DNA of 8,067 nt from Parcubacteria group bacterium (GTDB taxonomy: Bacteria; Patescibacteriota; Minisyncoccia; JACPCQ01): the NCBI GenBank assembly GCA_016179715.1, contig JACPCQ010000041.1, positions 1 to 8,067 of the forward strand. The letters run 5' to 3'. Position numbers and translations under genes: made by a program. Within the stretch, counting starts at the first letter, position 1, and every line of letters starts with the position of its first letter. The notes beneath the pieces were generated by a model. The model was not told the origin of the DNA. It was given only the letters and a program-made list of their open reading frames with translations, and made no database searches. This document shows positions 1 to 5,915 of this stretch, piece by piece.

Positions 1-2
1 TT

Positions 3-494
3 GCGATATTGCTCAATCGTCCGTGGGAGAGAGTTGTGCAGGAAATACAAGCGAGCGAGACGGTTCTGGTATATGCCTATCGGATGGCGCTGGATGCGGG
101 CGCGCGGCGCGTGGAGCAATTCTCCGGGGACATTATGCGCCGCTTTCGCGATGTGCTCTCGGCGTTTGCGCAGATGCGCGCGCAACTTTGGCAACAGCTT
201 TCGGCGATACGCTACGCACTTCGGGACGCGCGCCATGTCCGGGCTGCCTACGCCGCGGCGTTGCGCGAGCAGTTCGGGCGCATGCTTGAACAAACAGGAA
301 AAATAATAGATGATGCAAGAGTGCGACTTACGGCAGCCGACCCTGTGCGCCAGTTGAGACTCGGATACAGTATTGCATATGCGGCCGGAAAGGTCGTCAA
401 ACATGTCGAGCAGGTTAAGGCGGGGCAGGAGCTTGATGTTCGGGTGGCCGACGGTACCATCACGGCAACCGTGGGAAAAAAATCTGAAATGTAA
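3..494 (+). CDS. xseA: Exodeoxyribonuclease VII large subunit, C-terminal part (5' end outside window)
   Basis: The reading frame is open from the left edge, so this is the last ~164 residues of a longer protein (full XseA is usually about 400-450 residues). XseA is the catalytic subunit of exonuclease VII, which degrades single-stranded DNA to oligonucleotides with XseB. The visible part has a long, charged alpha-helical stretch (about residues 10-110) rich in Arg, Ala and Gln, as expected for the coiled-coil XseB-binding domain. It ends in the family's typical tail: LRLGYSIAYA, then GKVVKHVEQVKAGQELDVRV and a short beta-rich end. The next gene is xseB, which confirms the identification. The catalytic domain lies outside the window, so activity cannot be judged. 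The first visible TTG (9) is an internal codon, not a start. Confidence 0.93.
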   Translation, partial: AILLNRPWERVVQEIQASETVLVYAYRMALDAGARRVEQFSGDIMRRFRDVLSAFAQMRAQLWQQLSAIRYALRDARHVRAAYAAALREQFGRMLEQTGKIIDDARVRLTAADPVRQLRLGYSIAYAAGKVVKHVEQVKAGQELDVRVADGTITATVGKKSEM

Positions 495-559
495 ACCACG
501 GCACTTGTCCGCGGCACATCAGGCAAGGGGGTAAAAAGACATTCAATGCGAAAATAATT

Positions 560-784
560 ATGACGGAAAAGCACACGCTCAAACACTCGCTGAAAAGATT
601 AAAAGAGATCACGGACTGGTTTGAAAAGCAGGAAGAGGTGGACGTGGAAGCAGGGCTTGAGAAGGTCAAAGAAGGCGCGGAGTTGATAAAAGCGAGCAAA
701 AAACAGCTCAAAACGCTTGAGAACGAGTTTGAAAAAGTAAAGGGAGCGCTTGAGGATGAGGAAGAAGATGAAGAGCGCGCATAA
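560..784 (+). CDS. xseB: Exodeoxyribonuclease VII small subunit
   Basis: This 74-residue protein is the size expected for XseB, the small subunit that coats the XseA coiled-coil arm and is needed for stable exonuclease VII. The family pattern is visible: LKRLKEITDWFEKQEEVDVE, then GLEKVKEGAELIKASKKQL, two amphipathic helices with regular Leu/Ile spacing, followed by an acidic tail (EDEEEDEERA). It starts 65 bases after the xseA stop and is very probably co-transcribed with it. The ATG at 560 has no good Shine-Dalgarno sequence close by; the purine run AAGGGGG near 524-530 is too far away. An ATG at 546 opens only a three-codon ORF that ends before this start. No terminator with a T-tract is seen after the stop. 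Confidence 0.93.
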   Translation: MTEKHTLKHSLKRLKEITDWFEKQEEVDVEAGLEKVKEGAELIKASKKQLKTLENEFEKVKGALEDEEEDEERA

Positions 785-898
785 TTGCATCTCTACAACA
801 GTAAGGAAAATGAAGGAAGTGCAACTTTAAGGTGCGATGTTTTTGCGTTTGCCAACGCGGTTGTTTGCGGCGAGACATGCCCCAAGTCTGCCCTGAAG

Positions 899-930
899 AC
901 ATTCTAACATTCTGTAGAATGTTAGAATGT
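899..930. repeat. 15-bp perfect palindrome built from AGAATGTT octamers
   Basis: The left arm ACATTCTAACATTCT (899-913) and right arm AGAATGTTAGAATGT (916-930) are exact reverse complements, separated by GT. Each arm contains the AGAATGTT octamer about twice in tandem. There is no T-tract on the plus side, so it does not look like an intrinsic terminator. It could be a protein-binding site or a dispersed genomic repeat; the sequence alone does not decide. Confidence 0.8.
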
Positions 931-986
931 TGTAAGCAGTAGTGGCGAGGCGAGCAGAATATTAGAATGTTGTAAGCAGTGGTGGC
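916..986 (+). repeat. Two copies of a 31-base direct repeat
   Basis: Copies at 916-946 and 956-986 match at 29 of 31 positions (differences at 921/961 and 941/981). The first copy starts with the right arm of the palindrome. The unit is two AGAATGTT-like octamers followed by GTAAGCAGTRGTGGC. The start-to-start distance is 40 bases, with a nine-base spacer. The repeat is too short and has too few copies to call a CRISPR. Confidence 0.85.
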
Positions 987-1008
987 AAATGAGCCGAGTG
1001 GGCGGCAT

Positions 1009-1029
1009 AATCTTTTTTGCGCAAAGATT
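1009..1029. repeat. Inverted repeat just upstream of the HAD gene
   Basis: AATCTTT (1009-1015) and AAAGATT (1023-1029) are perfect inverted repeats around the centre TTTGCGC. The repeat ends 17 bases before the HAD start codon. It could be an operator or a weak RNA hairpin; its role is not shown. Confidence 0.4.
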
Positions 1030-1046
1030 GATAAACTCTTATACGC

Positions 1047-1430
1047 ATGAAAACAATTCTTGTTGATGCGGTGGGGACGTTTGTTATAAAAGGCGAGGGG
1101 ATTTTTCGGGAGATGTACGATTTGCTTGAGACTCTTTCGGAGAGAAAAATTATTCTCACATCGGCGGATGATGAGCAGTATAAGTCGTTTGGCCTTGATA
1201 ACATGCCCTACGAAGTTTTTACATTGAAGCACAATCCCGAAAAAACCGACCCGCAATATTACGAAAAAATGCTGGAACATTTTGGTTTGGATAAAAGTGA
1301 TGTTATCTATTTTGAGCATGATAAAGAAGCGGTAAAAAGCGCTCAATCGGTTGGCATAAAAAGCTATTTCTACAATAACGATAAAAAGGACTTAAAAGCT
1401 CTTAGGGATTTCTTAACAGGAAATCTATGA
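1047..1430 (+). CDS. Small HAD-like (haloacid dehalogenase superfamily) protein
   Basis: At 127 residues this is a minimal HAD core with no clear cap domain. Motif I is D7-A-V-G-T-F, motif II is LTSAD (T38/S39), a motif III lysine is probably K61 or K66 in KHNPEKTDPQYYEKML, and the acidic motif IV is EHD (90-92) before KEAVKSAQSVGIKSY. HAD proteins usually form an aspartyl-phosphate at the first Asp. Here the second acid of DxD is Val, as in 'DAVGTL' HADs and close to the DAYGTL of dehalogenases. General acid/base catalysis may therefore differ, and the substrate is unknown. The stop overlaps the next start by 4 bases (ATGA), so it is probably co-translated with the transporter. There is no good Shine-Dalgarno site before ATG 1047, but a later start would remove motif I. 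Confidence 0.8.
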   Translation: MKTILVDAVGTFVIKGEGIFREMYDLLETLSERKIILTSADDEQYKSFGLDNMPYEVFTLKHNPEKTDPQYYEKMLEHFGLDKSDVIYFEHDKEAVKSAQSVGIKSYFYNNDKKDLKALRDFLTGNL

Positions 1431-2332
1431 AATCAATAACGGGACTCAAGGTGGGTGATTTAAGCCAAGAAAGACAGGGCGAGATTTTTATTTTTTCCGA
1501 GGCGCTATTGTGGAGTCTGTTTCCTGTTATTACAGTGCTGTCTTTGGGCAGTTTTTCTCCCGTTGTTGCGTTAGGGTGGAGTACGCTTTTTGCCGCAGTG
1601 TTTTTCGGCATTATTTTGGCGGTGAAGAAAAAATGGAAGGAGTTTAAAAACACGAGTGCGTTAAAAGATATTTTACTGGCAACGGGCATTATCGGGATTC
1701 TCTATTATCTGTTGTTCTTTTTTGGTTTACGCAGTACGAGTGCCGGGAACGCGAGTATTATTGCTTTGTCGGAAATATTTTTTAGCTTTTTGTTTTTTAA
1801 CATCTGGCGCAAGGACTATATGCCGACGGCGCACATTTACGGCGCTTTATTCATGCTTGTGGGGGCGGTTATTGTGCTTTTCCCCAATTTTACTGCGTTT
1901 CGGTCCGGGGACATGATGATTTTGTTGGGGGCAGCGATTGCGCCGGTTGGAAATTTTTTCCAGAGAAGGGCGCGCGGGGCCGTGAGCAGCGAGACAATTT
2001 TGTTTATCAGAAGCAGTGTCGGCGCTCCGGTGGTTTTTCTTGTCGCGTATGCGTTGGGTGGGAGTTTCTTAGCAATCAGTTTTAACAAGGCGTTTCTTTA
2101 CTTGATAATAAACGGTCTCCTTTTGCTTGGTCTTTCAAAGGTGTTTTGGATAGAGGGCATTTTGAGAATCAATGTCGCGAAGGCGGGTGCGCTTTCGAGT
2201 GTTGGTCCTTTATTCACGCTTCTTTTTGCCTGGTTATTTTTGCATAACGCCCCCACAATATTTCAAATGCTTTCTCTCATTCCCATAGGCGCGGGAATTA
2301 TTCTCTTGGGAAGCAATAAGAAGGTTTGGTAG
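1427..2332 (+). CDS. DMT superfamily (EamA-type) membrane transporter
   Basis: At 301 residues with about ten hydrophobic segments in two halves, this has the usual size and layout of the drug/metabolite transporter superfamily. Membrane segments lie roughly at 21-40, 44-66, 81-100, 105-125, 136-153, 162-178, 190-210, 222-240, 252-272 and 279-296. The first half ends with an EamA-like repeat (LRSTSAGNASIIALSEIFFS, then YGALFMLVGAVIVLFP), and the second half echoes it (AKAGALSSVGPLFTLLFAWL, then IPIGAGIILLG). The positive-inside pattern fits, with KKKWKEFK at 67-74 and a basic C-terminus. EamA proteins export or import small metabolites, and the substrate cannot be read from sequence. The start overlaps the HAD stop by 4 bases, which suggests translational coupling. 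No intrinsic terminator is clear after the stop, only a short T-run. Confidence 0.88.
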   Translation: MKSITGLKVGDLSQERQGEIFIFSEALLWSLFPVITVLSLGSFSPVVALGWSTLFAAVFFGIILAVKKKWKEFKNTSALKDILLATGIIGILYYLLFFFGLRSTSAGNASIIALSEIFFSFLFFNIWRKDYMPTAHIYGALFMLVGAVIVLFPNFTAFRSGDMMILLGAAIAPVGNFFQRRARGAVSSETILFIRSSVGAPVVFLVAYALGGSFLAISFNKAFLYLIINGLLLLGLSKVFWIEGILRINVAKAGALSSVGPLFTLLFAWLFLHNAPTIFQMLSLIPIGAGIILLGSNKKVW

Positions 2333-2389
2333 GGTGTTTTTTGTTGTGATTTTAGGAATTTTAAGAAAGATGTTATTATTTTTTATGTT

Positions 2390-3493
2390 ATGCGAACATT
2401 GGGCGTGATGTGGGATAAATCATTTCACTGGTACGAAACGCGTGAGCGCTACATTGCGCCGGTTGCATTTGTTTCGGGATTTGTATGGGACAATGTGACG
2501 CTCTCGCGCATTGATTTGTGGCTTGATAATCTTATTCTCCTTTCGTATCTCGCGGTTGCCGCTTTCGGGATGGTGCTTATTAACACGAGGGCGGTTAACC
2601 GCGCGCGGGGCGGTGTCTGGGTAAGGCTTGCAGATTTCGCGCCGCTTTTTTTACAGTTTGCGTTCGGCGGAATTTTCAGCGGCTTTTTTATTTTTTATTC
2701 CCGCAGCGCCTCAATTGCGGCAAGCTGGCCGTTTTTGGCTTTTCTTGCCGTGGTGCTTTTGGGAAATGAGATTTTTCGCAAGCACTACCAGCAGCTCGCG
2801 TTCCATGCAAGCATCTTTTTTGTCGCGCTTTTTTCTTACGCGATATTTGCTCTGCCGGTGCTTCTGGGACAAATGGGCGCGGGAGTGTTTTTGTTAAGCG
2901 GTCTTGCAAGTTTTGTTGCGATTGCGTTTGTGTTGTTTGTCTTCTCCCATACTGCGCCCGCGCGATTCCGGCAGGCGCGCGTGTATGCGTGGGGAGGCGT
3001 TGCGCTTGTTTATCTTGCGTTCAACGCGCTTTATTTTACCAATCTTATCCCGCCGCTTCCGCTTTCACTGAAAGAGGTTGGTGTGTATCATTCGATTGCG
3101 CGAAGCGGAGAAACGTATGTTGTACAGGAAGAGCCTCAAAAGAAATGGTTGTTCTTTTTTTCGCGTCCGCCGGAGGTGTTTCACCGTTTAGGGGGGGAAG
3201 CGGTTTATGCCTATAGCGCAGTGTTTGCGCCCACGGACTTAAAAACAAAAATTTTGCATCGCTGGGCGTATTATGATGAAACGAAAACCGAGTGGATAAA
3301 TACGGACTTGTTTTCATTTCCCATTGTTGGCGGCAGGGATGGAGGATATCGCGGTTTTACGCTTAAGCAAAACATTACTCCAGTCCGCTGGCGCATTGAC
3401 GTGATTACCGAACGCGGACAATTGCTTGGCCGCGCGGAGTTTATGGTGGAAGAGGTCGTAGAACCTCCGGAACTTTCTACAAAAATATTTTGA
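2390..3493 (+). CDS. Membrane protein with C-terminal DUF2914 domain
   Basis: The protein has 367 residues. The first ~225 are mostly membrane-embedded, with hydrophobic segments near 45-64, 82-104, 113-129, 138-160, 163-186 and 198-222. The last ~140 form a soluble beta-rich domain. Its pattern of HRWAYYDETKTEW at 290-302, a GGRDGGYRGFTLK loop at 314-326, and then PVRWRIDVITERGQLLGRAEF with a final Val-rich strand is what I recognise as DUF2914. The function of DUF2914 is not established. In the CPR-type versions I know it follows a multi-pass membrane region, as here. The start at 2390 lacks a Shine-Dalgarno site close by; ATG 2408 (MWDKSF) is a possible alternative. The gene lies 57 bases after the transporter on the same strand, in an AT-rich spacer that may hold a promoter. 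Confidence 0.8.
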   Translation: MRTLGVMWDKSFHWYETRERYIAPVAFVSGFVWDNVTLSRIDLWLDNLILLSYLAVAAFGMVLINTRAVNRARGGVWVRLADFAPLFLQFAFGGIFSGFFIFYSRSASIAASWPFLAFLAVVLLGNEIFRKHYQQLAFHASIFFVALFSYAIFALPVLLGQMGAGVFLLSGLASFVAIAFVLFVFSHTAPARFRQARVYAWGGVALVYLAFNALYFTNLIPPLPLSLKEVGVYHSIARSGETYVVQEEPQKKWLFFFSRPPEVFHRLGGEAVYAYSAVFAPTDLKTKILHRWAYYDETKTEWINTDLFSFPIVGGRDGGYRGFTLKQNITPVRWRIDVITERGQLLGRAEFMVEEVVEPPELSTKIF

Positions 3494-3514
3494 ACCCGTT
3501 ACTGTGAATTCCTT

Positions 3515-3531
3515 GCAACACTTAGTGTTGC
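3515..3531. repeat. Palindrome GCAACAC-TTA-GTGTTGC upstream of the GrpB-like gene
   Basis: This is a perfect 7-bp inverted repeat with a 3-base loop, centred about 30 bases before the GrpB-like start. It has no T-tract after it on plus, so it is not a standard terminator for the preceding gene. It may be an operator, a weak RNA hairpin or a dispersed repeat. Confidence 0.6.
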
Positions 3532-3553
3532 GGATATCTACAGAGAGGATAAA

Positions 3554-4117
3554 ATGAATGCTGATATTAATATTGTGCGTAAAAATATTGTCGGGCTTGA
3601 GCGCGGAAAAGTCGCGTTGATGCCGCATAATCCCGAGTGGGATAATATATTTCAGAGCGAGAAAAAGCGCCTTCTTAAGGCGTTGGGTAAAACGGTTCTT
3701 GATATCCAGCATGTAGGAAGCACGGCAATTCCAAATATTTCTGCCAAGCCGATTATAGATATTGCTATTTTGGTGACATCGCTTGGCGAAACAGGAAAAC
3801 GAGCGGGTCTGATGGAAAAACTGGGTTATTATAAAAAGAAGGAGGAGAGAAAGGACAGACTGCTTTTTATAAAAGGGCCCGAAGAAGACAGGATGGTCTA
3901 TGTGCATATCGGAGACGGGAGTTCGGACGAAGTGAGAGAAATGATTTTATTTCGGGACCATCTTCTACAAAATCCGGCTGTTGCTGAAGAGTATATGCGA
4001 ATGAAACAAAAATTGGCCGGGAAGTATCCGCATGACCGCGAATCATACACTGCGGCGAAGGGGGAGTTTATAAAACAGATGCTTCAGGTTTTTAAGAAAA
4101 ACGAGGAGAAGTTCTGA
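3554..4117 (+). CDS. GrpB/UPF0157 family protein (nucleotidyltransferase-like fold)
   Basis: At 187 residues it is the usual size for this family. The signature is clear: residues 53-72 read HVGSTAIPNISAKPIIDIAI, matching the family core 'HVGSTAVPGLxAKPIIDI'. The N-terminal strand VALMPHNPEWDNIFQSEKKRL and the C-terminal helix ILFRDHLLQNPAVAEEYMRMKQKLA also fit. GrpB proteins share the polymerase-beta-like nucleotidyltransferase fold (G55-S56 and D69 in the expected places). The second acid of a classic DxD is Ile71 here. Biochemical roles are poorly known and this one cannot be assigned a substrate. ATG 3554 follows a good Shine-Dalgarno sequence (GAGAGGA at 3543-3549), so the start is well supported. 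It is near the DUF2914 gene but probably has its own control, given the palindrome between them. Confidence 0.9.
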   Translation: MNADINIVRKNIVGLERGKVALMPHNPEWDNIFQSEKKRLLKALGKTVLDIQHVGSTAIPNISAKPIIDIAILVTSLGETGKRAGLMEKLGYYKKKEERKDRLLFIKGPEEDRMVYVHIGDGSSDEVREMILFRDHLLQNPAVAEEYMRMKQKLAGKYPHDRESYTAAKGEFIKQMLQVFKKNEEKF

Positions 4118-4311
4118 AATCAGTCTCTCATCGACATGCGGTTACCCATGGGGCAGCAACAATGCGTTGTACTCTTCTCCCTCCTGCGTTAGGATGGCAA
4201 TGAAGTATAACTCATGTGTTTCTGCCAGCCCGCACCGAATGTGTTCGGCACGTTCGGTATGGGCACGGCGCTGCCGTTCTTTCACATATAATGGCAAGGG
4301 GGAGAAAAGAC
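4118..4311. other. Spacer upstream of the 107-residue ORF
   Basis: No convincing gene is seen. A minus-strand frame (4142-4360) reads through it but lacks family signals and overlaps the plus gene. CCGAA/TTCGG repeats around 4237-4260 can form a small hairpin. A TATAAT box lies at 4287-4292. Confidence 0.4.
4287..4292 (+). promoter_or_regulatory. Possible -10 box (TATAAT)
   Basis: A perfect TATAAT lies 20 bases before the chosen start at 4312. No good -35 is seen about 17 bases upstream. If used, transcription would start near 4299, within the AAGGGGGAG ribosome-binding region, leaving a very short leader. This is weak evidence on its own. Confidence 0.3.
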
Positions 4312-4635
4312 ATGTCTTTCGCATCCTCACAAAGACCGCCTTCCATTGGTGTTGTGACAATAGAGTTGCGTGCTCCGATATCGTTTTTTACTGTCCCGGT
4401 GATATTGCGGGCTTGCTATGGAGCAATGCGTTTATATGCGCCTCCGGGCATTGTGTGCGACGGCAACACGGTGACCTGTGTACACGCACGACTTCTGTTG
4501 GATCCTGAAGAAGAAATGCTGTATTGTTTTATTGCTGATGGTGACGAAGCGTTTTCATTTCCGCTTTCGGACGTTATCGCAGTTTTTGCGGCAAACGGAA
4601 AGCGGCTGTGGCCAGCGGCAGTGTCTGCGGAGTAA
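4312..4635 (+). CDS. Hypothetical protein, 107 residues
   Basis: I do not recognise this protein. ATG 4312 is chosen because AAGGGGG lies nine bases before it, a usable Shine-Dalgarno site. Longer starts at 4291 or 4216 would add Arg/His-rich sequence that does not look like protein. The product has alternating hydrophobic stretches (VVTIELRAPISFFTVPVILR, VTCVHARLLLDPEEEMLYCF, AFSFPLSDVIAVFA), suggesting a compact beta-rich soluble domain. It has no signal peptide and no convincing membrane helix. Cys residues occur at about 36, 49, 56 and 71, without a metal-binding CxxC. It ends 22 bases before the palindromic repeat cluster. It may be a lineage-specific accessory gene, and its coding status is only moderately supported. 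Confidence 0.55.
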   Translation: MSFASSQRPPSIGVVTIELRAPISFFTVPVILRACYGAMRLYAPPGIVCDGNTVTCVHARLLLDPEEEMLYCFIADGDEAFSFPLSDVIAVFAANGKRLWPAAVSAE

Positions 4636-4656
4636 GAACAAAAACACCATCAGGCA

Positions 4657-4720
4657 TTATTAAATCCCCGCCGAATACCCCGTGCGTAAGCACGGGGATG
4701 AGGCGGTGGGGATTTAATAA
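4657..4720 (+). repeat. Palindromic repeat 1: two-part hairpin with GUAA tetraloop (REP-like)
   Basis: The outer arms 4657-4672 (TTATTAAATCCCCGCC) and 4705-4720 pair over 16 bp with one G-U. Inside is an internal loop (GAATA at 4673-4677 against ATGAGGC at 4698-4704). An 8-bp stem, CCCCGTGC/GCACGGGG (4678-4685/4690-4697), is capped by the GNRA loop GTAA. The design resembles REP-type palindromes bound by IS200/IS605-like (RAYT) transposases. No transposase is present in the window, so that link is inference. It is not a terminator, as no T-tract follows. Confidence 0.7.
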
Positions 4721-4739
4721 ACCCCGCCGTTGGCGGGGT
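4721..4739 (+). repeat. Short GC hairpin between the two palindromic repeats
   Basis: ACCCCGCC (4721-4728) and GGCGGGGT (4732-4739) pair perfectly around GTT. CCCCGCC is also present in the left arm of repeat 1 (4666-4672), so GGCGGGG here could pair with either copy. It directly joins the two larger elements. Confidence 0.65.
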
Positions 4740-4779
4740 GAAGCTCCAGATACTCCGCGCGTGAGCGCAGGGAGCTTCA
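4739..4779 (+). repeat. Palindromic repeat 2: two-part hairpin with GUGA tetraloop
   Basis: The outer arms TGAAGCTCC (4739-4747) and GGAGCTTCA (4771-4779) pair over 9 bp. The inner stem GCGC/GCGC (4757-4760/4765-4768) carries a GTGA (GNRA) loop. The 5' internal-loop sequence AGATACTCC matches GAATACCCC of repeat 1 in place and kind. The two elements are therefore the same design with different outer arms. Confidence 0.7.
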
Positions 4780-4793
4780 TGACATTAAAGAAG

Positions 4794-4816
4794 ATGCGCA
4801 TGTTCTCGTTGCGCAT
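4794..4816 (+). other. Hairpin in the leader of the MOSC gene
   Basis: ATGCGCA (4794-4800) and TGCGCAT (4810-4816) are perfect inverted repeats with a 9-base loop. They lie 18 bases before the Shine-Dalgarno AGGAGG (4834-4839). It could influence translation; no known riboswitch is recognised. Confidence 0.4.
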
Positions 4817-4833
4817 GCATGTGCGTAACAGAA

Positions 4834-4839
4834 AGGAGG
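4834..4839 (+). promoter_or_regulatory. Strong Shine-Dalgarno site of the MOSC gene
   Basis: AGGAGG lies nine bases before ATG 4849 and settles that start over the upstream in-frame ATG at 4819, which has no such site. It is the strongest ribosome binding site in the window. Confidence 0.85.
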
Positions 4840-4848
4840 AAATGTCCC

Positions 4849-5676
4849 ATGGACGAACCTGTGCGGAATGTAGCGGAATTGTGGACCTACCCGGTTAAAT
4901 CCTGTGGCGGTGTCCGGCTTACAGCGACCGAAGTATACCGCACCGGCATGCCGCATGATCGCGAATGGATGGTAGTGGATACTGCCGGGTGCCCGATCAC
5001 GCAGCGCAAATTCCCGCGGCTCGCGTTGGTGGATGTTGATTTCGGATTTGGCGGTTGCGCTTTTGTGCTTTGCGCTCCCGGTATGGAGCCGCTCTCGCTG
5101 CCGCGTGAACGGTTGCCGCGCGAGAAAGACGGCGCGGCTTGGTTCTCTGTACAGGTATGGGGAGATACCTGTACCGTTGTGGAGCCAGAGCCAGAATTGT
5201 CCGGATGGTTCCGAGAGTTTCTCTGGCAGCATTGCAGGCTTGTGCGTTCCGTGCCCGAATTTCGGCGGCGCGAGCAGAACCACAGCAAGGGAGAAGTGCT
5301 GCTGGCAGATACCGCCCCGCTGCATATTATCAGTATCGCGACGCTTAAAGCGCTGGAAGATGCATCCAGCATGCGGAACTGCGAGACAGCACGCTTCCGG
5401 CCGAATGTTGTTGTTAAATGCGACGGGCCGCCCGGCATAGAAGCACAATGGAAGCGGCTGCGTTTCGGCACAAATGGCCGGCAGAGCGTGGAGGTGCGTG
5501 TGAGAAAACCCACGACGCGCTGCAAGATTCCGGCAGTAAATCCGAAAACCGGTATAGAAGATGGCGGGGCGCTGATACGCGCGCTTGCCGCGCGGGAGAA
5601 TACAGCCGGCATCTATGCTGTGCCGACCTCGACCGGAATTGTCCAAGTCGGAGATCCGATTTCGGTTCTGGAATAA
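4849..5676 (+). CDS. MOSC domain protein, mARC/YcbX-like
   Basis: The protein has 275 residues and two parts: an N-terminal MOSC beta-barrel domain (about 5-115) and a MOSC domain (about 150-275). Marker segments are YPVKS (14-18), GMPHDREWMVVD (33-44), ITQRKFPRLALV (50-61), DTAPLHIISIATLKAL (154-169), RFRPNVVV (182-189) and TTRCKIPAVNPKTG (222-235), with the ending GIVQVGDPISVLE. The pattern RC-x-x-x-x-V-x-P-x-TG matches the site of the cysteine proposed to bind molybdenum in mARC, so C225 is the likely cofactor ligand. There is no C-terminal ferredoxin domain, unlike E. coli YcbX. Members bind molybdenum cofactor and reduce N-hydroxylated compounds or move sulfur; the substrate here is unknown. 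It has a strong ribosome binding site and its own terminator, and its base composition is visibly more GC-rich than the genes at 1047-4117. No molybdenum-cofactor synthesis gene is in the window. Confidence 0.88.
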   Translation: MDEPVRNVAELWTYPVKSCGGVRLTATEVYRTGMPHDREWMVVDTAGCPITQRKFPRLALVDVDFGFGGCAFVLCAPGMEPLSLPRERLPREKDGAAWFSVQVWGDTCTVVEPEPELSGWFREFLWQHCRLVRSVPEFRRREQNHSKGEVLLADTAPLHIISIATLKALEDASSMRNCETARFRPNVVVKCDGPPGIEAQWKRLRFGTNGRQSVEVRVRKPTTRCKIPAVNPKTGIEDGGALIRALAARENTAGIYAVPTSTGIVQVGDPISVLE

Positions 5677-5696
5677 GCGGTACGAGCCGATACCGC
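5677..5696 (+). other. Small hairpin directly after the MOSC stop codon
   Basis: GCGGTA (5677-5682) and TACCGC (5691-5696) are inverted repeats starting at the base after the stop codon. No T-tract follows, so it is not the terminator, which lies further down at 5732. Confidence 0.35.
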
Positions 5697-5731
5697 ATCC
5701 GGAGTAGCCGTCTTTCTGCGACAGAAAACTT

Positions 5732-5765
5732 TAAGGCCTGCATTCTTGCGCAGGCCTTACTTTTT
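5732..5765 (+). terminator. Intrinsic terminator of the MOSC gene
   Basis: TAAGGCCTGC (5732-5741) and GCAGGCCTTA (5750-5759) pair over 10 bp with an 8-base loop, followed by CTTTTT. This is a standard rho-independent terminator on plus, 56 bases after the MOSC stop. It faces the array's final terminator across about 110 bases, so the two blocks converge. Confidence 0.88.
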
Positions 5766-5877
5766 GGTTAAGTGTTGTATCGCCTATAAAAATCCCTGGT
5801 GTCTATAACTGTACATCGCCGGGTGCTTCTGTGCTCGGAGATGGAATTTTGGAACCCCGCAGTTCTGTGAGAAGCGC
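5766..5877. other. Spacer between the two converging transcription units
   Basis: This 112-base stretch lies between the plus-strand MOSC terminator and the minus-strand terminator of RNA D. I see no gene, promoter or repeat in it that I can support. Confidence 0.5.
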
Positions 5878-5915
5878 AAAAGAGTAACGCCGCACTTAGG
5901 AGCAAGTGCGGCGTT
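5878..5915 (-). terminator. Terminator of RNA D
   Basis: A perfect 12-bp stem (5886-5897 with 5904-5915, 6-base loop) is followed on minus by ACTCTTTT. The plus side after the hairpin has no T-tract, so it works in the minus direction. Confidence 0.75.

Larger units (their letters stand above)
785..1046. other. Intergenic spacer between xseB and the HAD gene
   Basis: These 262 bases hold no convincing gene. The first 110 bases show only a weak GCGTT/AACGC hairpin near 844-857 and a six-codon ORF at 810-830. The second half carries the AGAATGTT repeats and the palindrome described separately. A further inverted repeat sits just before the HAD start. Confidence 0.6.

Noticed and set aside
810..830. 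Six-codon ORF with TAAGGA before its ATG after xseB
   Set aside because: It is too short to support as a gene without comparative evidence.
916..986. Possible CRISPR remnant
   Set aside because: There are only two copies with a nine-base spacer, the repeat contains an internal octamer tandem, and no cas gene is nearby.
1017..1045. TTGCGC, 17 bases, TATACG promoter-like match before the HAD gene
   Set aside because: It would start transcription inside the ORF, downstream of the only start codon that keeps motif I, so it is probably chance.
708..1346. 212-residue minus-strand ORF over xseB, the spacer and HAD
   Set aside because: It overlaps two well-supported plus genes and the repeats. Its composition (Phe, His, Arg, Cys rich) is typical of an antisense shadow.
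4657..4848. Molybdenum-cofactor riboswitch upstream of the MOSC gene
   Set aside because: The hairpins are modular and self-contained like mobile palindromes, and I could not map the known riboswitch core onto them.
4777..5646. 289-residue minus-strand ORF opposite the MOSC gene
   Set aside because: It is an antisense shadow of a clearly recognised MOSC protein with a strong ribosome binding site.
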